Assembly: GCA_036924285.1 (NCBI GenBank)
Contig: JAYKYS010000007.1
Location: 19,902,001 to 19,966,000 of the forward strand
Origin: Asterella californica
Lineage: Eukaryota; Streptophyta; Marchantiopsida; Marchantiales; Aytoniaceae
Length of the DNA: 64,000 nt
Direction: 5' to 3'
Below the pieces are notes generated by a model. It was not told the DNA's origin and did not search any database. It saw nothing but the letters and a program-made list of their open reading frames with translations. Below are positions 22,899-32,886 of the stretch, piece after piece. A program made the translations under genes and the position numbers. Each line of letters starts with the position of its first letter. Positions within the stretch are counted from its first letter, which is position 1.

Positions 22899-23369
22899 AT
22901 GAGCCAAGCTACACTTCCACAACTACTGACAGTCACCGCCACTCAAGAAGAACACTTCTCATGCACAATTGGGAGCAAATTCAAAGAACCCACCATCCAG
23001 AAGACATGGACAAAGCTTCTGCACTCAAATCCACAATCTATTCCCCGAGAAGAAGTCACAATGGCATTGGGAAGCTCACTCCTTCTACTTCTTGCGTCTA
23101 TTCCTCGACACACCAGTCTAGCTAACAGGACTGCACGAGGATGCCGTTCCTTGTTCCTAGACTGTCCACTACTTCTATCTACATCTTCGAACCACTGCTG
23201 GTACGAGTATGCAGACCCCTCCTGTATATTCCAAGACTATTCGTATGTTTCCAACAACGGGTGTAGTGCGAAGAACCACCTATCGTGTCCCTCTGCTCTA
23301 ATGTGTCTCTTCCGCCTGCACCATAGAATCGATGTGTGCAGTTGCTACAGAATTCTACAGCACTGGTAG
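22899..23369 (+). other. antisense open frame in the family-B LTR
   Basis: A 156-codon plus-strand frame opposite to the LTR gene. Part of it recurs in the truncated copy at 49430-49753: QLLTVTATQEEHFSCTIG here versus QLMIVTQHENFSCTIG there. The rest diverges. Some Tat-lineage gypsy elements are known to carry antisense frames, but nothing here shows that this one is translated. It may simply reflect shared LTR DNA. Confidence 0.3.
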
Positions 23370-23676
23370 CACAGACAGAACTCTATCTCCTACTCTGCTA
23401 CCCTACTTATGTTGCCGCCGTGAGAATCAGGGGAGGCGACCACCAGGGAGAGAGAGGCGCTGACATGAGGTTGAGGTAGGAGAGAGAGGCGCTGACAGGA
23501 GGTTGCTACCTCACATGCAAGCGGTTTCCCCTGCCCGAATTGGTCATCCACCTTGTCCTTCCTACGCTACCTATGCTGCCACATGGTGTCCTAACTAATA
23601 TTACATGGAAAAACTGCCACCCTTAAGATAGCATGTTCGATCCTACTATATTTGGATTTGTGAATGAAGTTACTAA

Positions 23677-25995
23677 CTACTCAGATTGCACAGAGACAAT
23701 CTCTACCTGATCTACTCCTACCGGAGCTCCTAATGCGGCTTCTGATAAGCTAGAAAGCCCTGCAGTTACCTCGGGTGTCACTGAGGTGGCTTCCTCCTCA
23801 TCGTCTCTTGCTGGCCCTGCTGTCGCTGCTGCTGCGTCTTTCTCGGCTTCGGCTTTTGCTTCGGAAGACAGAAGCGTCTTCTGGGAAACGGAGTCGACCG
23901 GTGCTTCTTCCGTCTTCTGAGGCACGGGTGCGGGACTAGGGACCATGGAGACCTCATGGAGATCCGGGGAAGTCGCTTCCTCCACGCAGAATACCTGGGA
24001 AGACGGCTCGTCTTCCTGTCTTCCAGAAGACATCTTGTCTTCCGGGGCGTCTTCTGGAGTCTTCTCGACTTCCAACGCTGTCACCACCAAGTGCACAGCG
24101 AGGTCGAATTCCTCCTTCTCCATTCCGGATCCAGTCGATGGTGCTGGAGCGTGAGAAGATGCGGTTGCAGGTGTCGGAAGCGATGGAAGACCATACAGTG
24201 TCTTCACTCCTTCGATCTATCGATCCAAGTACCTGAACATGCTCTCCCGGCATTCCACCAACATCGCTTTGGACTCGCTGTCCCATCCTCTAGCTAAGGT
24301 AAGTAACTTCCTTCCCGCGGTGTAGTTGAACTTCTTCCGAAGCGCTTCCACCGACTGTGCCAACATCTTCTGTGCACGGGCCTCTGCTGCTTCTCTCTGC
24401 GTCTTCTCAACTGCAGCTCGCGCTTCCGCGGCTTCTCGCTGCGTCTTCCATATAACCTGTTCTTCTGCGAGGGCGGTGATCTTCTCCCGCACTCGAGTGA
24501 CTTCTTGATTGCGCTGCTGTACCCGCGTCTGCAACTCCTGGTTGCTCTTCCGAAGCTGTACCAGCTCCTTGGCAAAAGCGGCTGCTTCCGCCTTGTACCT
24601 GGCTGCAAGCTTCTCCGTGGTGCGGAGGCTAGCTTCCAGCGACTCCGTCTTCTTCTGGTCTTCCCCCTATCGCAGCAAGGTGCGCAGGCCGAATCCAGGT
24701 TGTAAGGGCTTCTCCTGTGCCCTCGCTCTCTTCTCCAGCAACTCCATAGCTGGCTGGATCTCCTTCTGGAAGTAGGCACTGAACTCCTCCAGTCGTCTTC
24801 CTGCGGAAGACAAGTTCATCTCCACCACTCGCTCTGCGGTGTCGACTTCGTCTTCCAGAGGCAAGGAAGCCTCTTCCACCACTACGGCCTTCATCTTCTG
24901 CGCACGAGAAGAAACTACTCTTCTCATCTTCCGGGGTGGAAGACTCCTCATGGCAGGAGCGGCTCTCTTCTTTGCGCTTCCTCGCATCGCAGCAGGAGCA
25001 CCCATCCATCCTTCGTCTTCTGGAGTCTTCGGAAGACTCCCGGGCGTTGCAGAAGCAGTCTTCTGCTCTGATCGGGTACTCAGCAGGTCTTCTTCCGAGT
25101 CGGACTCCGATCCTGAATGAATGAGGGAGATGGGTGTCCTCGGTACACTTCTGGGACCCATCTTCCTCAGTGGCGTGACGTCTTCCGACCCACTAGACTC
25201 GTCTTCTCTCACCAGAAGCGTCTTCAGGTGAGAGCCGGGCCTCAGCTGTGGCATCAGAGTGGGAGGGGGCGTTGCTGCTGCCTCTCGGTCATCATCTTCC
25301 GAGGTCTCCTCCTTCACCTCCTGTCGCTCCGTTGGCCCATACACTGCCAGCTGGTCTTCCCTAAGATCCCCCATGGCTACATACAAGTAGCAGAGGAAGG
25401 GCGTCAGGTGTCCTCCCGCCGGGGTACCTAAGTATGCTAACTCCGTCTGTACATAGTTGTGGATGTACGCGCCCCAGTAGATGGGCACTCCGTCATCCCA
25501 CACTGATTCCAGGAACTCCACGTCCTGATCTCCTAAGTACTTGGTCTTCTGCGCTTTCCCCTTGGGGAAGAGATGTAGAAACAACTTCGTCATAAGTTGC
25601 TTCTTCGGCTCCCGGTAAGATTCTATCTTCCAACCGTTCCTCCCCTGCCTGTCTTCCACGAAAAGGCAGGTGGTGCTCCCAGGCACATGCCACGAACTCA
25701 CGATCCTAGGCAAGATCTTCTTCTCGTACCAATATCCTCGGTTCTCGGACTCAGGCCTGTGAAAAGCCTTGCGCCACCAGTCTTCAGTACAGGAAGACGG
25801 TCTTCCTCGAGCTACTCCTGATTTCGCAGGTACACGGTTACGAGGTGGCAACGCGGCCCACACCTCCTCCAGAAGCCCTTGATCTGCGAGGTTCCAATCC
25901 CACAGGAAGAAGTCGAGACCCAACTCCTTGAGGAAAGGAGTGGCCTCGGCCAATTCTGCCGCTGGTAACACCAAGCCTCGTGGATGCATCGACAT
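23677..25995 (-). pseudogene. LTR-borne coiled-coil protein gene, copy III (best preserved)
   Basis: One frame of 772 codons broken only by two TAG codons (24667-24669 and 24217-24219), each where another copy has a Gln codon. I place the start at the Met of MSMHPRGLVLP because it is shared by three copies; an upstream in-frame Met is not. Residues 1-230 form a conserved domain rich in Trp, Phe and Tyr (FFLWDWNLADQGLLEEVW, FVEDRQGRNGWKIESYREP, LFLHLFPKGKAQKTKYLGDQ, FLCYLYVAMGDL). Residues 240-400 are Ser/Thr/acidic with basic patches. Residues 410-590 are Glu/Lys/Arg/Gln-rich with heptads, a long coiled coil. The C-terminal 180 residues are acidic and Ala/Pro-rich. I recognise no enzyme motif. 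It could be a gag-like or extra structural protein; this is inference. Confidence 0.75.
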
Positions 25996-27747
25996 ACCTG
26001 GAAGATCTGTTGCACTAAACCACAAGCACCTACTATGAGCTGAAGGCTCAGTTCTTCCCGAGTGCCCGCAGTCTAGCTTCTACTTCTCAGAAGACGAAAC
26101 TAGTCTTCCAGAAGACAACTACTCCGTCTTCCGGGATTCTAACAGTACTTCCTAGATAGCTCTCGTCTTCCGAGCTGTATCTAAACAATCCTATCTAAGC
26201 AACGCCTCGCATGGATTACCAAGAAGACAACCCACCTTGCATTACATCCTACTTCCTATCAGAAGATACAAGATTCGCAAAACATAAGTGCATGACAAGT
26301 TCAGAAGATGGTTGCGGGCTCCTGCGGTGACAGTGGCCTCTGGGAAGACACTCGGGACAGCTTCCGATTCAATGTCTTTCTCGGAAGACTTCCCGAAGTC
26401 AGACTTCCCTTCACTGGTCTCACCTATCTTCGTCTTCCTACACGCAATCTATCCTCGCAACAGACTCAAGACAATTGCACTCTGTTCTTCTGACTTCTCA
26501 CCTTTCATACGCACTCAGGAGAAGCTTGCTGCTCGGTGGGAAGACATGACCCTCAACCATTCTCTCCAGATTCTGCCAGCAAGTATTCTCACGACTCTCT
26601 TCTAAGTTCGGGAAGAAGAAGGAACGGCTGCTATGGATCGGACAGAAGAGACCCGAATGGACCCTCACGTCTTCTCGCTCATTTTGCCAGCCCTCCAGTC
26701 TTCTAGTCTCTCTAGGAAGATGTGGAAATGAGAAGCTTGGAAGACCGGGAGGCACAGGCCTAGTTTCCGACTTCCAACTTCTCGAAATAACAAAACAACT
26801 CACCACACCACTCAGGATTCGTACCAGGTCTCTCTAAACACAAAAGCAAAGCAAATCCACTCTTGATACGAATTGTGTTCAGTCGACTTCCGAAGACGGT
26901 CTTCCGAAGACAGTCAAGTTTAAGAAGCGTCTTCCGAAGATGTTCCCATCTTCCGAATCGTCTTCTGTTCTAAGTTTCGGGGGTAGAGAGGTAGTACGGT
27001 AGGGAAATTGATAACTGGGATCTCCAATTTGAAGACGAGGTGTAGGGAAGCTCGAATTGAGCTCGGGAAGAAGCAAGGAGATGTCTGACAGAAATTGGAC
27101 AGCGCTTCCGCGCCCAATGTCTCAATAGGAAAGATGGGGGGTGGGGGGTAATCGATCAGGTTGCCTGCACACAACCAAGGAAGCGCGGGGGATACCAAGA
27201 AAAGACGAGAAGAAGTGGGAAGGAGAAAGAACAAGGGAAAGAACCTCTACAGTCTTCTTCTGCTCCCCGAGTTACCTTCGACCTCCGCGTGCTTCTTGGC
27301 TCTGGTCCTAGCTCCAATGCGGCTCCTCACGACTGCGCCTGCTGTCAATGTCCGGCCACGCCTCGATTCCACCTTCGATTCCACTCGCTGCTCTCCAATC
27401 TCAGCTTCTCGGGAGCTCACAGAAACGCCTTCGCTCTTTTGCCTTCTGTGCCCCAGCAATTCGGTCTCGCCCTTCGCCTAGCTGCCCACTGATTCTCTCC
27501 TACCTCGATGTCCTCACTCGATTCCTCTCTCAAAGCTAACTCGCGAAGCTCACTATCTCCAATCGATCTTCTCAAGCGCTGTGCTGCGAGAAGTTAGAAT
27601 ATGCCTAATGTGCTTCCTTACGCATCTTCCCCGCGGATTAGGGGTTCTCGACCTTAGGTGTCTTCCCTGACCTACCTACCTATTCGGTGCGCCCCAGTAG
27701 GTACACCTACTATCTTACCCGAAAACTCGTGGTTGGATCTTCGCGGT

Positions 27748-27860
27748 CGCTGTCTTCTGGAAGACAGGTGTCTTCCGCCGTCTTCTCATCTTCCGCCGTC
27801 TTCCTGTCTTCTGAAGACGCAATTGAGAAGACGTTCTTCCGAAGACGGTCGTCTTCCGAA
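27748..27860. repeat. cluster of GAAGAC/GTCTTC palindromic words
   Basis: I count ten GAAGAC or GTCTTC hexamers between 27751 and 27857, often as inverted pairs such as GTCTTCTGGAAGAC, GTCTTCTGAAGAC and a CTTCCGAAG core. Comparable clusters occur at 15385-15460 and 26885-26960 in other parts of family-B LTRs. G2 sequence around it is not enriched. Confidence 0.85.
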
Positions 27861-28018
27861 GAAGTCAACTTCTTATTACAAACAGCTCTTAAGATCATCT
27901 TCCTGCTAAGGGAGACGTAACCTTAAGTAACAACGCTTCTTCAGTTATACAAACAAGTTAATGTTCTTAAAAATTTCAAAAATTCGTGCATCCTGTAATT
28001 TGTGGGCACCACAAAACC

Positions 28019-28518
28019 CATCCTACAACATGAAGTTATAGGCCTCCCTTCGAACTATCCGAAACCTCTCATCCGTCCAACCTGTCTACTTAACCATCGT
28101 ACTAACCTCCCGATATCAAGCAAATCACCATCATACAACCCTTCAACAAATAACTCATCTTCTCTTCCTACCTGTGCAATCGAATAGAACTTTGTACCCA
28201 CATCGTCAATGTCTTCTACCATCTCATCCTCCTCATCATATCGAGCCTGAGATAACATATCCGTCATCAGATTATCCTTCCCTGCGATATGTCTAAACTC
28301 CGGGTTCAACGACTTGATATATGCGATCCATCGTAACATCACAATATCAGGAGTTGAACAATTCATGATCATCCCTAACAACGGCAAGCAATCAGTTTCA
28401 ACCACCACTACTGCTCCAATCAAATACTCTTTCTCAGTTTTCATAGCTGAAACAATACCCCACAGTTCACTCTTCATTTGCGGGTAAGCATGTTGTCGAG
28501 CACTTAAACCTTCGCTCC
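28019..28518 (-). pseudogene. G2 RNase H
   Basis: Continues pol from the RT after a one-base frameshift near 28500. Blocks in order: SARQHAYPQMKSELWGIVSA, VVVVETDCLPLLGM, MLRWIAYIKSLNPEFRHIAG and DNLMTDMLSQARYDEEDE. These are the RNase H and its C-terminal tail as in other members of this gypsy group. A TAG codon stands at the Gln position before Asp-Gly-Phe, immediately next to the family-B insertion at 28013. The G4 copy (58320-58775) shows the same blocks and the sequence expected across the junction. Confidence 0.85.
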
Positions 28519-30078
28519 GAACCTAACCGCAAACCTATCTCCATCCTCATCGTCCTGACCGACTGTCCATCCAATTGCAACTGGACTTGTATCCACAATA
28601 AGAACCACCGGCCTAGCACCCTTGTAATCAATCCTTCCCAGAACTGGAGGAGATGATAGTAAAGACTTCAGCTTCCTTACCGCATCAGTATGCTCTTCCT
28701 CCCATTTGAACTTATGACCCTTACGCAACAATCCATACAACGGATCCGCCACATGCGCATAATGAGGAATCCAAATGTGATAGAATACACAAGCACCCAA
28801 AAATCTTCTTACTTCTGTCCGCGAGTTGCAAATCTCCTTCATCTTTCCAATCGCATCCACCTTGTTCGGATCTGGCTTCCGACCAAACGATCCACACAAA
28901 TGACCAACGATCAAAACCTCTCTAACCCCAAATGTAGACTTCGCACCAGACAGCATAAGATGAACTTCCTCAAGTCGAGATAAGATCTTCTCACAATCTG
29001 CGATGTGATCAATGACATATCGCCGACACCTTCTCTGATCTAATGCTTCATCCTTCTCATCTTCCACACATCCTTTGATGGGGATGTCATTCAAGAACGG
29101 CATCATCTTTTCAAGGATGAAGTCCTTTAGAACTCGATTCATCTCGTTCATCGTGTGTGCTACTGAGTTGGTAGCTCCCTGTGGTAAGGTACACATCCTA
29201 ACCAATCCCAAAGGTGTCCTCATTGTCGTGAAGCTTTTGCTCTCCTCCGCTAGTTGAAACTGATCATACCCTGAGTAAAGATCTCCCATTGAGTAAATTG
29301 CTCTTCTTGCAAATGCTTCAGCAAACTCATCCACAATCGGACCTACCCCAACATTTTTGATTGTTACTGCGTTCACCGGTTGCATGTCTTGGATGAACCG
29401 CAACGATCCATTCTTCTTAGACACTGTAAACCATCTGCTCGAATACGGTGCAAACGACGGCTCCAAGATCTTCATCCGCATCTTCTCCTTCAACAACTCC
29501 ACTAGTTTGGGCAAGTGAGCTCGCGGTACCAGAATTGGTCTCAGGTTCCATGGCACATGCGGTACCGTGAAGATAACCATCAGGATAACAACATATAGGT
29601 CTACACACCCAATCTCATGTGGCTCAAAAGCAAATGTTTTCCCACGTCGTGAAGGCATCTCCTTGAAGCACATCCTCTCTTCTGGTAGAAGAGACCCATC
29701 AGATCCAATCTTCAGCCCTTCAAGGGTCTTCTCTGTGAACTTGTGTCTTATCATTGCAGGATCTCTCAAACTCTTCTCCCTTGAAGCTCGATCCATCTGT
29801 TGGTTAGTGTCTTCCGGCAAAGGACCAGCAACTGACTTTATCTTCTTATCCATTGTCTTGTACCTTGTCTCAACTCGAACCTCCGGTGCACGAAATGATT
29901 CGATCACCGAATAGACCTCCCTTGAATGAATCTGCACAACCTTATCCATATCCTCCCATCCAACAGACATGATCTCTCGCAAAGGATCTTCCAACCCATC
30001 CTCTTCATAAACACCAGAAATCCATTCATCCCCTTCTAGCTCACCCAACTCTTTCATCATCAACTCAACATCACACAA
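28504..30078 (-). CDS. G2 reverse transcriptase
   Basis: Open for 524 codons. An N-terminal linker precedes the RT. Palm and finger blocks are GSLRFIQDMQPVNAVTIKNVG, YSMGDLYSGYDQFQLAEES, FTTMRTPLGLVRMCTLPQGA and NSVAHTMNEMNRVLKDF. The catalytic box reads PFLNDIPIKG: the first aspartate of the usual FLDD is Asn here, which should abolish polymerase activity. The thumb shows VREVLIVGHLCGSFGRKP, NSRTEVRRFLGACVFYHIWI and PLYGLLRKGHKFKW. RNase H begins with VLIVDTSPVAIGWTVGQ near 28560. The length and lack of stops suggest a relatively recent copy. Confidence 0.88.
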   Translation of the reverse strand: MCDVELMMKELGELEGDEWISGVYEEDGLEDPLREIMSVGWEDMDKVVQIHSREVYSVIESFRAPEVRVETRYKTMDKKIKSVAGPLPEDTNQQMDRASREKSLRDPAMIRHKFTEKTLEGLKIGSDGSLLPEERMCFKEMPSRRGKTFAFEPHEIGCVDLYVVILMVIFTVPHVPWNLRPILVPRAHLPKLVELLKEKMRMKILEPSFAPYSSRWFTVSKKNGSLRFIQDMQPVNAVTIKNVGVGPIVDEFAEAFARRAIYSMGDLYSGYDQFQLAEESKSFTTMRTPLGLVRMCTLPQGATNSVAHTMNEMNRVLKDFILEKMMPFLNDIPIKGCVEDEKDEALDQRRCRRYVIDHIADCEKILSRLEEVHLMLSGAKSTFGVREVLIVGHLCGSFGRKPDPNKVDAIGKMKEICNSRTEVRRFLGACVFYHIWIPHYAHVADPLYGLLRKGHKFKWEEEHTDAVRKLKSLLSSPPVLGRIDYKGARPVVLIVDTSPVAIGWTVGQDDEDGDRFAVRFGAKV

Positions 30079-30180
30079 ATGTTTTTGTTCTTTTCTCCTC
30101 AGCTCTTCTACCTTCTCGTAAATAGCAACTCCACACTCTGAAAACCCAACAAACCCTGTAGAAAAGGCACTATCTCCATC

Positions 30181-31020
30181 TCAGAGAGTACCTTCTCCTG
30201 CGCCCCACCACAATCCCGCTCTATAGTGATACTCAACGAAAATCCTTGAACTCTTCACTAACCCTTGGAAGCGGTTTTCCCTCAGACGATCTCGATTGCG
30301 CTCGTGGTTAGACGATACAGTCAAGAATTGTATCGCTCTCGTCCCATCTTGACTTCGGATCTTAGCATAAGCAGATCCGTCGTCCAGTACCTTTATCTCC
30401 ATCCGAGTTGCTATGATGAAAGGTTGACCAAGAATGAGCGGGTATGATGTTGCTTCCTGAACAAAGAAGTTTTGCTCGATAGCAACATCACCTACGCGCA
30501 CTCTGATGTCTGGACAAGCTCCATACAAGTCTCCTCTTGTGTTGTTGGCTGCTCTTATGACCCACCTATGCTCTGTGTGGATCGGTCACTTCTTCCTCTT
30601 GTACAGCTCCTTCGACATGATGTTGATTTCTGATCCATTATCGATCAGAGCAACCACCGGCTCATCCACGTCTCCGATTCTCACCAACGTCTCCGTTGTA
30701 GCTCGAGCCCAGTGACTATGACTGTAATGACTTGAACTCTGCTTCCCATCCTCCTCTTCATCCTCAAAATGCACCCTGCGTCTTCGATCTCTTTCTTCCT
30801 CTGAAGAATAAACACTGCACTTTGCAAGCTCTCTCTCCTCATCCACAGACATCCTAGTGTCCAAGGCATGCGATAAACCAATCTCATCCGTAATCTGTCG
30901 CTTCCGTTTGATGACATCGATGATGACATCATGAAACTCACGCTTAGCAATGCCCAACACTTCCCTCAAGGTAAACTCCACCTTCGCATTCATAATGCGA
31001 TCTTCCAAGACTCCTTTCAA
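30181..31020 (-). pseudogene. G2 aspartic protease and flanking pol
   Basis: The frame at 30586-31020 begins [29 protein letters not shown], a conserved pre-protease helix block of this gypsy group, then a Ser/acidic stretch, then the protease core EPVVALIDNGSEINIMSKELY. The active site is DNG rather than DSG or DTG. After a frame change the fold continues at 30528-30181 with YGACPDIRVRVGD, NFFVQEATSYPLILGQPFI, which is the second strand pair and the LILG loop. The G4 copy keeps DHG at the same place. The frameshift between the halves disables it here. Confidence 0.8.
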
Positions 31021-31573
31021 GTCTGTTGAAGCTCATCCTGAAAGGGATGACCGAATAGACAGCATCTCTTTCTTTTAATAATGGTTCTGCTAATTTATAT
31101 TGTTCACCAAATATTTGAAATTCGAATTCTTGATCTATATCTTCAATTATTGGAAAATTACTAAGTTCTTCACTCAAACCCTCGATGTCCGACTGTAGTT
31201 TGTATGCAGCCGGCTTACCCTTCTCCTTCTGAAACTCCTTTGCTTTCACTTTCGATGGAGAAAGAGCATCATCCATCGGTAGATCTTGAGCTCCTACATC
31301 TTGAAGCTCTTGACGAACCTTCTCCCCTCGAGTCTATCTCTTTGAAGAAGTCTCTTCTCTTGAATCCTCTGAATCTCGCCTTCTCTTCTCTTCCAACAAC
31401 GCTTCGTGTTGGTTCTTGGCGATGTAAGCATGCACCGATAGAGCTTCTATCGGATCCTCCCATCCAGTATCCTTCCGGATCGTAGCAGTTGTTCTCAGCA
31501 ACGTCTCACGTGTCATCTTCTCTTTCTGTTTCATGGAGATGGCAGATGACCACAATCCACTTGACTCAACTTG
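31021..31573 (-). pseudogene. G2 gag-protease linker with AT-rich in-frame insert
   Basis: Linker of pol N-terminus. 31334-31555 encodes a basic region (EALLEEKRRRDSEDS), and 31180-31276 encodes [20 protein letters not shown], which is also seen in G4 (55110-55140). In G4 the next block is the pre-protease helix, but in G2 about 150 AT-rich bases (31021-31175) intervene, adding an in-frame acidic peptide ([20 protein letters not shown]). Frameshifts separate the pieces. Confidence 0.6.
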
Positions 31574-32830
31574 TCAGTTAAAACCTCTCTCAGCTTGATC
31601 CTCAACCCTTGTGTCATAAGTTCCAGTTTCCACCATTGCAATTGCTTGCGCTGATAGGTGGTCCTCAACCAACTTCTTCATCCCTCCTCTACCAAAGTTG
31701 GTCTGAAGAAGTGCACCAGTATCTCTCAGCGCTACCTTCCCATCCTTCCAGAAGATCACTCCTTGCTGCAGAATATCAGTGAACTCCTTGCAATCTCTGC
31801 GTGGATGATCAGTACCATCGCACCAGATACACCGCTGGATCCAGCCTTGCTTCTCAACCGGTCTTGCTCCGCTTGTAGATCCCTTCTCTTCTAATCTTGT
31901 GAGCTTGATCTGCAGATCTCGCGTTCCACGCAAAATCTCCTCAAGGTTTGAATCATCCTTCTTCGGAGATACCATAGGTGCCTGAACAACCGGAACAACT
32001 GGAACAGCTGGAGCAACTGGTACTATCTGTCTAGCAACAGGAACCACTGATCGGACTACAGGAACAGGTGTTATAGCTGTAGGTGTTGGCGCCAGTCTCC
32101 TAACACGAACCTTCTCTCGTCTCCGCTCCCTCTTGGTAAGTAGACCAACAGCTTCCTCAACCTTCTTCCAGCTACTGGTCAATCCATCGTCCTCCTCCCG
32201 GTCTTCCAGAAGTACCTCTAGCTTCTCCTGCAACTTCTCATCTGCAGCCCGAAGAAATAGCTCTGTCTTGTTGGACTGCAGAGTCAACTTCTTCATCCTA
32301 GTCAGCCGTGAAAACTACTTCTCAAACTCCTTGAGCAACTCAGTAGCTTGTAGACCCTTCCTTGGTTGCTCAATCCACTCCAAGAATGACTTCTTGTTGA
32401 CGCGATCAGAGTCCTCCAAGAAGTACTCATCCATCAAAGCACGAGCAAACGTCTCCCAATCCTTGTTAAAATGCTTCGTTAGCATTTTAACATGATCCCT
32501 AATCTCTGGAGCTGCTGCTAACTCAAACGTCTCAATCATCTCATCTTCTGAGATCCGGTTCAGCTCCATCTCCTTCACATAATGTCTCAGATATCTTGAG
32601 ACATCTCTCTCATCAAACTGGTCAATCCTGCTGACCACCGCTTGTAGTGCCTTTGTTGCCAAAGCTTCCTTCCGCTCATCAGACTGTTGCTGCCGTAAGA
32701 ACATAGTGAAAGCTTGGAACATCGATGCAGTCACCGGATCCAACTGCACCTTCGGCAACCCACCTGAACCACTAGCTCCATCTCCATCACCTTTCTCATC
32801 CTCACTCATGACTGCCAATCTCTTCTTCAA
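31574..32830 (-). pseudogene. G2 gag with one in-frame stop
   Basis: A single frame of about 418 codons with one internal TAG at 32315-32317, in FEK-stop-FSR. The N-terminal part (after MKKRLAVMSEDEKG) is acidic and glycine-rich. The capsid-like region contains RYLRHYVKEMELNRISEDE and ETFARALMDEYFLED. A Pro/Val-rich hinge (VPVAPAVPVVPVV) precedes one CCHC knuckle, CIWCDGTDHPRRDC, near 31810, and a C-terminal tail follows. It lies 57 bases inside the 5' LTR. The stop is a Gln codon changed to TAG if the ancestral residue was Gln. The RNA-binding knuckle is intact. Confidence 0.85.
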
Positions 32831-32886
32831 AGTTCACACATCGAAGAAATCTCCACCCCAGACCTTCATGTTGAGTTCACCACCGT

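Larger units (their letters stand above)
22006..28013 (-). mobile_element. 6-kb family-B insert, probably a solo LTR carrying a gene
   Basis: Flanked by AAACC on both sides (22001-22005 and 28014-28018). The ends are TGTAGTG at 22006 and CACCACA at 28013, a 7-base inverted pair with one mismatch. On the minus strand it starts TGTGGTGCCCACA, matching the G1 3' LTR start at 10850, and ends with a block matching the G1 5' LTR end at 2990. I found no second LTR start or end inside it. It is therefore most simply one LTR of 6008 bp, inserted in the G2 pol codons for Asp-Gly-Phe-Leu. It contains a gene of about 772 codons at 23677-25995. Confidence 0.75.

Noticed and set aside
22006..28013. Reading the 6-kb insert as a TIR DNA transposon
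   Set aside because: Its ends match the LTR edges of G1, one next to a polypurine tract and the other next to a primer-binding-site relic. A transposase was not seen either.
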